Part shown: positions 1 through 6,146 of the stretch, in pieces
Numbering within the stretch: the first letter of the stretch is position 1
Layout of the letters: every line of letters starts with the position of its first letter
NCBI GenBank assembly: GCA_964522665.1
Contig: CAZFVY010000127.1
Location: forward strand, 1 to 18,870
Reading direction: 5' to 3'
Source of the DNA: CAZFVY01 sp964522665
GTDB lineage: Bacteria; Verrucomicrobiota; Verrucomicrobiia; Limisphaerales; CAZFVY01
Length of the DNA stretch: 18,870 nucleotides
Made by a program: the position numbers and the translations under genes
The notes under the pieces: model-generated
Told to the model about the DNA's origin: nothing
What the model saw: the letters and a program-made list of their open reading frames with translations, nothing else
Databases searched by the model: none

Positions 1-192
1 CTCCTGCGCCAGATCATTGGCATCCTCATGATTGGCGGTCATGTGATAAATGGTCGCGTAAATCCGCTCCTGGTAGAGGCGAATCAGTTCATCGTAGGCG
101 GCCAGATCGCCCCCTTGGGCGCGCTTGACCAGCGTCTGTTCCGGCAGAAGTTGCGCCGGCGGCGAGTTCGGGATGGCGGTTACGGCGGGCAT
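1..192 (-). CDS. ECF-type RNA polymerase sigma factor, N-terminus (cut by window edge)
   Basis: Reading the minus strand from an ATG at 192-190 gives 64 codons that stay open to the left edge. Residues 21-64 have the look of sigma-70 region 2 of ECF factors: LVKRAQGGDLAAYDELI, then RIYATIYHMTANHEDANDLAQE with the conserved acidic stretch before the edge. The first 20 residues are Pro-rich and variable. Such proteins bind core RNA polymerase and redirect it to a small set of promoters; the regulon cannot be told from here. The gene starts 15 bp after the stop of the polyprenyl synthase on the same strand, so they are probably co-transcribed. Region 4 and any anti-sigma gene lie outside the window. 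The family assignment is from recognised sequence pattern only. Confidence 0.8.
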   Translation of the reverse strand, partial: MPAVTAIPNSPPAQLLPEQTLVKRAQGGDLAAYDELIRLYQERIYATIYHMTANHEDANDLAQE

Positions 193-207
193 AGGTTCCA
201 GAAAGTC

Positions 208-1260
208 TTATGGAGTAACCCCCAAGGCTCCGGTTTGTTGCGCCAAAAATTCGGTCAAACCAACCAAAGCCCAACGACTTTCGGTTTCGGGCAAACAGTT
301 GAGGCATTGGCGGGCTTCGGCCAGGAAACGTTGGACCGTCTCCCGCGCCTCGTTCAAAGCGTCGTAATGGGCGAGCATCTTCAGCAAGCGCGGGAAATTC
401 GAGCCTTCCCAGCCTTGGATGAACTCCTGGAGTTCGGAGCGATCGGACGCGTCCGCCCGTTCCAAAGCGACCAGAATCGGCATCGTGACTTTGCCATTGG
501 CGAGGTCGGTTCCCAGCGACTTGCCGGCGCGGGATTCAATGCCGAAAAGATCAAGGCAATCGTCGTAAATCTGGTAAGCTGTCCCGAGCGCGACGCCGTA
601 CCGGCGCAACCCGGTCCGCTGCGTCGGCGTGGCTCCCGCCAGCCACGCGCCCAATTCGCACGAGAGCGCGAAGAGTTCGGCGGTCTTCATCTCGAGCACT
701 TTGAAATACTCGGCGCGGCTGAAATCGTAATGATTGCGACGTTGCGTCTGCAGGATTTCTCCAGCGCAAACCGTATTCGTCGCCGACGCGACCGCGCGGC
801 AGATTTCCGGCGTGGGAAAACTCGCGGCCAACTTCAAAGCGTGGGCGAACAGGCAATCGCCCAGCAAAACGGAGATTTGGTTGCCCCAATTCGCCGCCAA
901 GGTCGGTCGGCGCCGGCGGATCACCGCCTCGTCCATCACGTCATCGTGGACCAACGTCGCCAAGTGAACCATCTCGATGATGACGGCGACGGTGATGTGG
1001 CTGTCGTTGACCTTCCCGGAGGCCCGGGCGCTGAGGGCGACGAGGGCGGGGCGGAGCTGCTTGCCTTGATTGGTCAGCGCGTATTGCGCGTAATCGGCGA
1101 TCTCACTGTCGAAGGCCTGCACCTGTTCCGCCAGGCGTTCGGCGACCTGGCCCAGGAAAGGCTCAACCGATTCGACGATTTGTTTCCAATGCCTTGGGGA
1201 TGGAGCGGAAGCTGCGTTTGACTCGGACTGGCCCCCGGCTTTGGCTTCAACAGCAAACAT
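208..1260 (-). CDS. Polyprenyl diphosphate synthase (long-chain trans-isoprenyl, IspB-like)
   Basis: This 350-residue protein has the full motif set of trans-isoprenyl diphosphate synthases: GKQLRP at 66-71, the first aspartate-rich motif DDVMD at 106-110 followed by RRRRPT, and the second motif DDCLD at 233-237 followed by KSLGTDLANGKVTMP at 247-261. The family condenses isopentenyl diphosphate onto an allylic diphosphate with Mg2+ bound by the two Asp motifs, making the side chain of quinones or a similar lipid carrier. Small residues before DDVMD (HLATLVH) fit a long-chain rather than C15 product, but chain length cannot be fixed from sequence alone. Residues 1-22 form a low-complexity leader, so a start slightly downstream is possible. 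The ECF sigma gene follows 15 bp later. Length is normal for the family. Confidence 0.93.
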   Translation of the reverse strand: MFAVEAKAGGQSESNAASAPSPRHWKQIVESVEPFLGQVAERLAEQVQAFDSEIADYAQYALTNQGKQLRPALVALSARASGKVNDSHITVAVIIEMVHLATLVHDDVMDEAVIRRRRPTLAANWGNQISVLLGDCLFAHALKLAASFPTPEICRAVASATNTVCAGEILQTQRRNHYDFSRAEYFKVLEMKTAELFALSCELGAWLAGATPTQRTGLRRYGVALGTAYQIYDDCLDLFGIESRAGKSLGTDLANGKVTMPILVALERADASDRSELQEFIQGWEGSNFPRLLKMLAHYDALNEARETVQRFLAEARQCLNCLPETESRWALVGLTEFLAQQTGALGVTP

Positions 1261-1584
1261 GCCCGACTAATGTAACGTTTCCGTGCCGCGAAGTCAAACC
1301 TTCCCTTGCGTTTGTTCCGGTCGCGATTTTGAGTTGTTGCGGTCCGCTGGCCGGTCGGGCCGCTTCGCCGCCGCGGCGCGCTCTCGCTCGCGAGCGCAAG
1401 CGACCCTGGACGAACGATCGTCCTGACCTGAAGCTCCGTCTGGAAGCAAAAGGCAGAAGGCTAAACGTTGAGCGGCAAAGCTTCCGCAGGCGGCGACGTC
1501 TCGGGGAGCTCCAGCTTGTTCGACCTCAGGGACGAGCGTCGTACGCCGTGGTCCTCCCGTCACCGACGCGTTACGGAGATTTCG
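1261..1584. other. Intergenic region with no gene seen
   Basis: No reading frame here has a recognisable protein pattern. It should contain the promoter of the minus-strand polyprenyl synthase gene (ATG at 1260). A perfect 12-bp palindrome, CGCTCGCGAGCG, lies at 1385-1396. The rest looks like degraded non-coding sequence leading into the palindrome block that precedes the first CRISPR array. Confidence 0.5.
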
Positions 1585-1712
1585 CCCGTCACGCCGAAGT
1601 CCGACGAAGACGCGGGCGGCGTTAACCGCGTTCCGGCCGACGCGGCGCTCAAGGGTGGAAAGCGCCGCGTGGGGACGTTTGGACAACGACTCGTTCCCGT
1701 CTCGAAGCTACC

Positions 1713-1865
1713 GGCTGAGAATAGTTCGGCCGCTCGGTGAGGCGAGAATGGGTTGTTTCTTCCCTCCAGATATAATTAGACTGGCTGAGAATAGTTCGGC
1801 CGCTCGGTGAGGCCCTCGAATTTCTCGGCGCTGGTTGCCGTCTCGAAGAGACTGGCTGAGAATAG
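1713..1865. repeat. Tandem repeat, period about 70 bp, 2 full copies plus a partial one
   Basis: A 31-bp sequence beginning GGCTGAGAATAGTTCGGCC occurs at 1713-1743 and again identically at 1783-1813. Its first 12 bases recur at 1854-1865. The sequence between copies differs. The same 12-base head, GGCTGAGAATAG, occurs once in palindrome module 2 (near 3049) and in altered form in module 3 (near 4316), so this expansion is specific to module 1. Confidence 0.8.
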
Positions 1866-2000
1866 CCCGACGCTTCAGCGTCGGGAAAAAGCCCTGCTGC
1901 CTGCCGGATCAAGTCCCGGCGGGACGGACGAATGTTCGCTCTTTTGCCTTGGCGCGGCGAACGTCAGCCGTCCCCCCGGGGACTTAATCCGATCCTCGGC

Positions 2001-2022
2001 AAAACCGACGTTGAAACGTCGG
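2001..2022 (-). terminator. Candidate Rho-independent terminator after CRISPR array 1
   Basis: On the minus strand the palindrome CCGACGTT/AACGTCGG is followed immediately by TTTT (plus-strand AAAA at 2001-2004). It lies 37 bp beyond the last (trailer-end) repeat of array 1 in the inferred direction of transcription. The stem is 7-8 bp and GC-rich but the T tract is short, so termination strength is uncertain. Confidence 0.45.
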
Positions 2023-2059
2023 CCTACTCTCAACTGTCCCTGCGGGACAACCAAAGGCG

Positions 2060-2545
2060 GTCACCAATGCCTTTCGGCTTCGACCGCATTCCCGACCGCC
2101 CATGTTGGCGCCAAATCCGCGTTGGTGGGCACCGGTCTCCAATGCCTTTCGGCGTTAACCGCATTCCCGACACGGGAGAGTGGACTACTCGTTACCTACA
2201 CCCGCAATAGTCTCCAATGCCTTTCGGCGTCTCACTCGCTTCGACCCGGCCTGCCAGAACGTGACAAGCTGCTCGTAAACCGAGTCTCCAATGCCTTTCG
2301 GCGTTAACCGCATTCCCGACGTGCCCCTGCGTCCGGTTGACCCGAACCGGACCGTCATGTATCCAATGCCTTTCGGCTTCGACCGCATTCCCGACCGATA
2401 CCGCTTCGCGCGGACGTTCCCCGCCGCCCCCGGGTCTCCAATGCCTTTCGGCGTTAACCGCACTCCCGACCTACAACGGATACCACAAAACAGAACAGAT
2501 TTGGTTAGGTCTCCAATGCCTTTCGGCGTTAACTGCATTCCCGAC
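2060..2545 (-). CRISPR. CRISPR array 1 (7 repeats, 6 spacers)
   Basis: Repeats lie at 2060-2096, 2135-2171, 2210-2245, 2284-2320, 2359-2395, 2434-2470 and 2509-2545. All are 37 bp except the third (36 bp). All six spacers are exactly 38 bp and mutually unrelated. In plus orientation each repeat starts GTCTCCAATGCCTTTCGGC or a one-base variant, and most end CCGCATTCCCGAC. The third instead ends CTCACTCGCTTCGAC, the type dominating array 3. The middle alternates between GTTAACC and CTTCGACC. The leader is on the right, so the crRNA strand is minus and the constant part of the repeat becomes its 3' end and the crRNA 5' handle. The leader-end repeat carries a substitution (AACTGCATT), so recent acquisition here is doubtful. 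No cas gene is in the window. Confidence 0.93.
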
Positions 2546-2830
2546 AGCAGGGCTTCTAACCCATTGCGGCGCAGAATGCAAGCATGGGCAAAAGTCAAAG
2601 GTAGGGTACGGCGACATTTTTTCTAACCTCGGACCATGCCATCGAACGACCTGTTTTTCATTCAACTATTACAATTCCAGCATGTTACGACACAGGTCAA
2701 AGCTACCCCCTTTTTCGAGCCTCGGGAGGTTTGACCTGATTTACAAAAACTGCCTCTCCGGCCCTGATTTTTCTTCCAAAACCTCGGACGACGACATTTC
2801 ATCCGCCGGCTGGGACACGAAGGCGCGAAG
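2546..2830 (-). promoter_or_regulatory. CRISPR leader of array 1
   Basis: Directly right of the last repeat of array 1 is a sequence less GC-rich than its surroundings. Its first 114 bases are identical to those right of array 2 (3813-3926), with scattered substitutions beyond, the pattern expected of a leader whose array-proximal part is constrained. Both copies hold a perfect 9-bp inverted repeat CAGGTCAAA/TTTGACCTG (2693-2701 and 2730-2738) around an A/T run, a possible protein-binding site or hairpin. Reading toward the array on the minus strand, TTGCAT, 17 bases, then TAGAAG is a weak promoter-like pair just before the repeat. Promoter position is a guess; leader identity is well supported by location and duplication. 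Confidence 0.75.
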
Positions 2831-3246
2831 CTGAGCCGAAGCCATCCTCCGAGTCAATCGCTCCGACTTCAGCGTTTAGAATTTAGCCTTCAGCTTTCGT
2901 TCCGCCTTCGGGCGCTTTCGCCCGCCGCGCCGTAGTCCGACGAAGGCGGGTCGGCTTCGACCGCGTGGGGTCCGACGCGGCGCTCAAGGGGGGAAAGCGC
3001 CGCGCGTGGACGTTTGGACAACTACTGGCTCCCGTCTCGAAGAGACCGGCTGAGAATAGCCCGACGCTTCAGCGTCGGGAAAAAGCCCTGCCGGATCAAG
3101 TCCCGGCGGGACGAATGAATGTTCGCTCTCTTGCCTGGGCGCAGCGAACGTCAGCCGTCCCTCCGGGGACTTAATCCGATCCTCGGCAAAACCGACGTTG
3201 AAACGTCGGCCTACTCTCAACTGTCCCTGCGGGACACCCAAAGGCG
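2831..3246. repeat. Leader-distal duplicated sequence and palindrome module, copy 2
   Basis: Together with the leader, 2546-3246 (701 bp) is a close duplicate of 3813-4514 (702 bp). From about 2893 it repeats the palindromes of module 1: CGCGGCGCT/AGCGCCGCG (2976-2984 with 2996-3004), CCCGACGC-TTCA-GCGTCGGG (3060-3079) and CCGACGTT/AACGTCGG (3192-3209). An arm CGCCTTCGTCGGACT is readable on the minus strand near 2937-2947. No gene is supported. Confidence 0.8.
3188..3209 (-). terminator. Candidate Rho-independent terminator after CRISPR array 2
   Basis: This is the same palindrome-plus-TTTT element as beside array 1, on the minus strand, 37 bp beyond the trailer-end repeat of array 2. Conservation of position in all three modules supports a role in ending the array transcript. 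Confidence 0.45.
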
Positions 3247-3812
3247 GTCACTAATGCCTTTCGGCTTCGACCGCACTCCCGACAGCGTATGTGTTCGTCG
3301 TCGTAGGCGAGCATCGCATCTCGTCACCAATGCCTTTCGGCGATAACCGCATTCCCGACGAGAACTTTTCAACTCGGGGATTTTCCCGAACAATCGTTGT
3401 CACCAGTGCCTTTCGGCGATAACCGGATTTCCGACACTCGTCAAGCTACCTTGGCAAGAAGCAATCGCCTCAGTCACCAATGCCTTTCGGCGTTAGCCGC
3501 ATTCCCGACAGATGGCGATTAATAACGCAGAGCTCGTGTCGAAGGAGAGTCGCCAATGTCTTTCGGCTTCGACCGCACTCCCGACCCGATGGCCCAACAC
3601 TATCCGGCGGTAATTTACGCCGAGTCTCCAATGCCTTTCGGCTTCGACCGCTTTCCCGACGAGCCGAAGCCCGAGTTCATCGGCAAGACCATTCTGGCGG
3701 TCTCCAATGCCTTTCGGCTTCGACCGCATTCCCGACGTTGGAAACCCGACTCACCAACGACAACGTGCAGTTTTCGTCTCCAATGCCTTTCGGCTTCGAC
3801 CGCATTCCCGAC
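3247..3812 (-). CRISPR. CRISPR array 2 (8 repeats, 7 spacers)
   Basis: Repeats of 37 bp lie at 3247-3283, 3323-3359, 3399-3435, 3473-3509, 3549-3585, 3624-3660, 3700-3736 and 3776-3812. Spacers are 37-39 bp and unrelated to each other. The two rightmost repeats are identical, while those to the left carry progressively more substitutions (for example ACTAATGCC in the first, CCAGTGCC and CCGGATTTCC in the third). This puts the leader on the right at 3813 and the array on the minus strand. All repeats are of the CGCATTCCCGAC-ending type, with middles CTTCGACC, GATAACC or GTTAGCC. No cas genes are adjacent. Confidence 0.93.
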
Positions 3813-4100
3813 AGCAGGGCTTCTAACCCATTGCGGCGCAGAATGCAAGCATGGGCAAAAGTCAAAGGTAGGGTACGGCGACATTTTTTCTAACCTCGGA
3901 CCATGCCATCGAACGACCTGTTTTTCGTTCAACTATCACAATTCCAGCAGTTTGCGATTCAGGTCAAAGCTACCCCCTTTTTCGAGCCTCGGGAGGTTTG
4001 ACCTGGTTTACAAAAACTGCCTCTCCGGCCCTGACTTTTCTTCCAAGACCTCGGGCGACGACATTTCATCCGCCAGCGGGGATACGAAGGCGCGAAGCTG
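3813..4100 (-). promoter_or_regulatory. CRISPR leader of array 2
   Basis: This is the second copy of the leader described right of array 1, with the first 114 bases identical. The inverted repeat CAGGTCAAA/TTTGACCTG is kept perfectly (3960-3968 and 3997-4005), with the A/T run between the arms, although flanking bases differ between copies. It abuts the homogeneous end of array 2, as a leader should. Confidence 0.75.
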
Positions 4101-4514
4101 AGCCGAAGCCATCCTCCGAGTCAATGGCTCCGACTTCAGCATTTAGAATTAAGCCTTCAGCTTTCGTCTCGCCTTCGGGCGTTTTCGCCCGCCGCGCCGC
4201 AGTCCGACGAAGGCGCGGGAGGCGTTAACCGCGTGGGGGCCGACGCGGCGCTCAAGGGTGGAAAGCGCCGCGCGGGGACGTTTGGACAACGACTGGTTCC
4301 CGTCTCGAAGAGACCGGTGGAGAATAGCCCGACGCTTCAGCGTCGGGAAAAAGCCCTGCCGGATCAAGTCCCGGCGGGACGAATGAATGTTCGCTCTCTT
4401 GCCTGGGCGCAGCGAACGTCAGCCGTCCCTCCGGGGACTTAATCCGATCCTCGGCAAAACCGACGTTGAAACGTCGGCCTACTCTCAACTGTCCCTGCGG
4501 GACACCCAAAGGCG
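4101..4514. repeat. Leader-distal duplicated sequence and palindrome module, copy 3
   Basis: This is the third palindrome module, from about 4163: CGCGGCGCT/AGCGCCGCG (4244-4252 with 4264-4272), CCCGACGC-TTCA-GCGTCGGG (4328-4347) and CCGACGTT/AACGTCGG (4460-4477), ending with CCCAAAGGCG directly before array 3. It is collinear with 2831-3246. No gene is supported. Confidence 0.8.
4456..4477 (-). terminator. Candidate Rho-independent terminator after CRISPR array 3
   Basis: This is the third copy of the GC-rich hairpin followed by TTTT on the minus strand, 37 bp beyond the trailer-end repeat of array 3. Confidence 0.45.
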
Positions 4515-5782
4515 GTCACCAACGCCTTCCGGCGTAAACCGCATTCCCGACACCATGGTCGGGTGTCCGAATGGCGCCCAAGTCACCTTGTCTCCAATGC
4601 CTTTCGGCGTTGACCGCATTCCCGACAGCGTCTCGAACTCAAACAGGAGTGGAACGCCATCCTTGGTCTCCAATGCCTTTCGGCGTTATCCGCATTCCCG
4701 ACAAGAGGCGAGGCCAATCAATATCGAAGGATTGGCCGAGTCACCAATGCCTTTCGGCGCTTCACTCGCTTCGACTCCGCGCCGCCATCGCCCGCTACGA
4801 CGCCGTAATCACCGGGTCACCAATGCCTTTCGGCGCTTCACTCGCTTCGACGACTGTTTCACACAGTGTTGGTATAGATCATAAAGAGTCACCATGCCTT
4901 TCGGCGTCTCACGCGCTTCGACGACTCGCGTGGAGCAGGATCGCTTAGACGCTGAAGTGGTCACCAATGCCTTTCGGCGTCTCACGCGCTTCGACTTTTG
5001 CGCACCGTGCTCAAAGCGAGCGCGGCGCCGGAGTCACCAATGCCTTTCGGCGTCTCACGCGCTTCGACCAGTTCAAGGACGGCAAGGGCGGTGGCTACTT
5101 TATCGTCACCAATGCCTTTCGGCGTCTCACTCGCTTCGACTTTTGGAGGCGGTCAATAATCCGGTCGCGGCGGCGAAGTCACCAATGCCTTTCGGCGTCT
5201 CACTCGCTTCGACATAGCGGGGTTGATCCGCGCGTCGTGTCCGCGTTGCAGTCACCAATGCCTTTCGGCGTCTCACTTGCTTCGACTTCCGCGCGGGAGA
5301 TGAAGCTGACGCGCAGACAATGGTCACCAATGCCTTTCGGCGTCTCACTCGCTTCGACCTTCGTCGCCCACGTCAACGAGAAGTTCCCCATGACGTCACC
5401 AATGCCTTTCGGCGTCTCACTCGCTTCGACCGGCGCGAGGAAATATTGGCCGGTGAAAAACCGCTGGGTCACCAATGCCTTTCGGCGTCTCACTCGCTTC
5501 GACGACACGATCACGGTAATGCAGCGAATGAAGGACTCGTCACCAATGCCTTTCGGCGTCTCACTCGCTTCGACGACGCTGGTTTTTGCGGCATGGGAAC
5601 GGCCGTTGTTGTCACCAATGCCTTTCGGCGTCTCACTCGCTTCGACNNNNNNNNNNNNNNNNNNNNNNNNNNNNNNNNNNNNNNNNNNNNNNNNNNNNNN
5701 NNNNNNNNNNNNNNNNNNNNNNNNNNNNNNNNNNNNNNNNNNNNNNGTCACCAATGCCTTTCGGCGTCTCACTCGCTTCGAC
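4515..5782 (-). CRISPR. CRISPR array 3 (17 visible repeats, interrupted by an assembly gap)
   Basis: Repeats start at 4515, 4590, 4666 (37 bp, ending CGCATTCCCGAC), then 4740, 4816, 4888 (35 bp, one base missing), 4960, 5033, 5105, 5178, 5251, 5323, 5395, 5468, 5539, 5611 and 5747 (36 bp, ending CGCTTCGAC). Spacers are 35-40 bp. The array changes type in one step between repeats 3 and 4, then becomes homogeneous to the right (TTCACTCGC, then CTCACGCGC, then CTCACTCGC). Left is therefore the old end and the crRNA strand is minus. A 100-N gap at 5647-5746 hides an unknown number of units. In minus orientation the repeat holds GCC-GAAA-GGC, a small stem with a GNRA-type loop, and ends TTGGTGAC. 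The sequence right of the last repeat does not match the leaders of arrays 1 and 2. Confidence 0.95.
5647..5746. other. Assembly gap (100 N) inside CRISPR array 3
   Basis: There are exactly 100 N, the usual placeholder for a gap of unknown size. It is bounded on both sides by a complete repeat, so a long repetitive array probably broke the assembly. The true number of spacers is unknown, and a misjoin of two different array ends cannot be excluded. Confidence 0.95.
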
Positions 5783-6146
5783 TCTCGCTATGCAAGCCAC
5801 GCTGACCACGAATGTAAAGTCGAGATTCGCGAGCGCCGGTGGAAAACTCTGCCGCGACGGGGGTGATTGTAGCCTGTCCGCGAACGCTAACTATTTGATC
5901 GCCAGTCGCCGCGAGTGGCGACACGGGCCGGTTCATCACTGACGCGCTCGCGGACGACCGAGGTCGGCGGCGGATTTCGGGAGAATTCTGGCTCGTGTAG
6001 TGTCTCATAAATAACGGGTCATTCGCGGCGAGCGATTTTATGAGACACTCCACTAGAATTTTGGCGTCACAGATCAGGCTGGCGCCGGACAGCCCGCGAT
6101 CGGTTCGCCGTTGCCATCGTGGTCCCGGGCTGGGTACTGTGGGCAA
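5783..6146. other. Region right of array 3; no gene, leader not recognisable
   Basis: No credible protein gene is seen. The sequence abutting the last repeat should be the leader of array 3 but shows no similarity to the shared leader of arrays 1 and 2; it could also be a last spacer followed by unrelated DNA. A hairpin GTCGCC/GGCGAC lies at 5905-5922 and a longer inverted repeat at 5999-6049. The promoter of the plus-strand SMP-30 gene should lie near 6060-6140. Confidence 0.5.
5999..6049. repeat. 13-bp perfect inverted repeat, IS-end-like or hairpin
   Basis: AGTGTCTCATAAA (5999-6011) pairs perfectly with TTTATGAGACACT (6037-6049) across 25 bp, and the outer flanks pair imperfectly for a few more bases. 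The shape is that of terminal inverted repeats of an insertion sequence brought together by deletion, or of a very short non-autonomous element. No transposase fragment lies between them and no clear target duplication is visible. It could also form a transcript hairpin, but there is no T tract. Confidence 0.55.

Larger units (their letters stand above)
1585..2059. repeat. Palindrome-rich module, copy 1 (trailer side of CRISPR array 1)
   Basis: This is the first of three related blocks, each lying directly left of a CRISPR array (others at 2893-3246 and 4163-4514). Visible perfect inverted repeats are CGCGGCGCT/AGCGCCGCG (1641-1649 with 1661-1669), CCCGACGC-TTCA-GCGTCGGG (1866-1885), GTCCCGgCGGGAC (near 1913-1926), CCGACGTT/AACGTCGG (2005-2022) and TGTCCC/GGGACA just before the array. 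The clustering resembles dispersed REP-like palindromes. Copy 1 is longer than the other two because of a 70-bp tandem repeat (1713-1865). No protein is likely: open frames exist but read across hairpins. Confidence 0.75.

Noticed and set aside
1185..1195. TCCAATGCCTT, an 11-base match to the CRISPR repeat, as a possible tracrRNA anti-repeat
   Set aside because: It lies inside the coding sequence of the polyprenyl synthase, and a chance match of this length to some part of a 36-base repeat is not surprising in a window this size. A shorter match at 15943-15950 in the tandem-ThuA gene is also coding.
28..1221. A 397-codon plus-strand frame over the polyprenyl synthase and sigma factor
   Set aside because: It is a shadow of two real minus-strand genes with clear motifs.
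1866..1885. The CCCGACGC/GCGTCGGG hairpin as a terminator
   Set aside because: On the plus strand it is followed by A rather than T, and on the minus strand the T run precedes the stem, so the geometry is wrong in both directions.
1807..2626. Open frames running through CRISPR array 1 and its flank as possible repeat proteins
   Set aside because: They are open only because repeats and spacers add up to about 75 bp (a multiple of three); repeated peptides come from the DNA repeats, and several overlapping frames are open at once.
4967..5866. A long frame through array 3 with a repeated peptide (FRRLTRFD-like)
   Set aside because: It crosses the N gap and follows CRISPR repeats; there is no ribosome-binding site or domain, and other frames are equally open.
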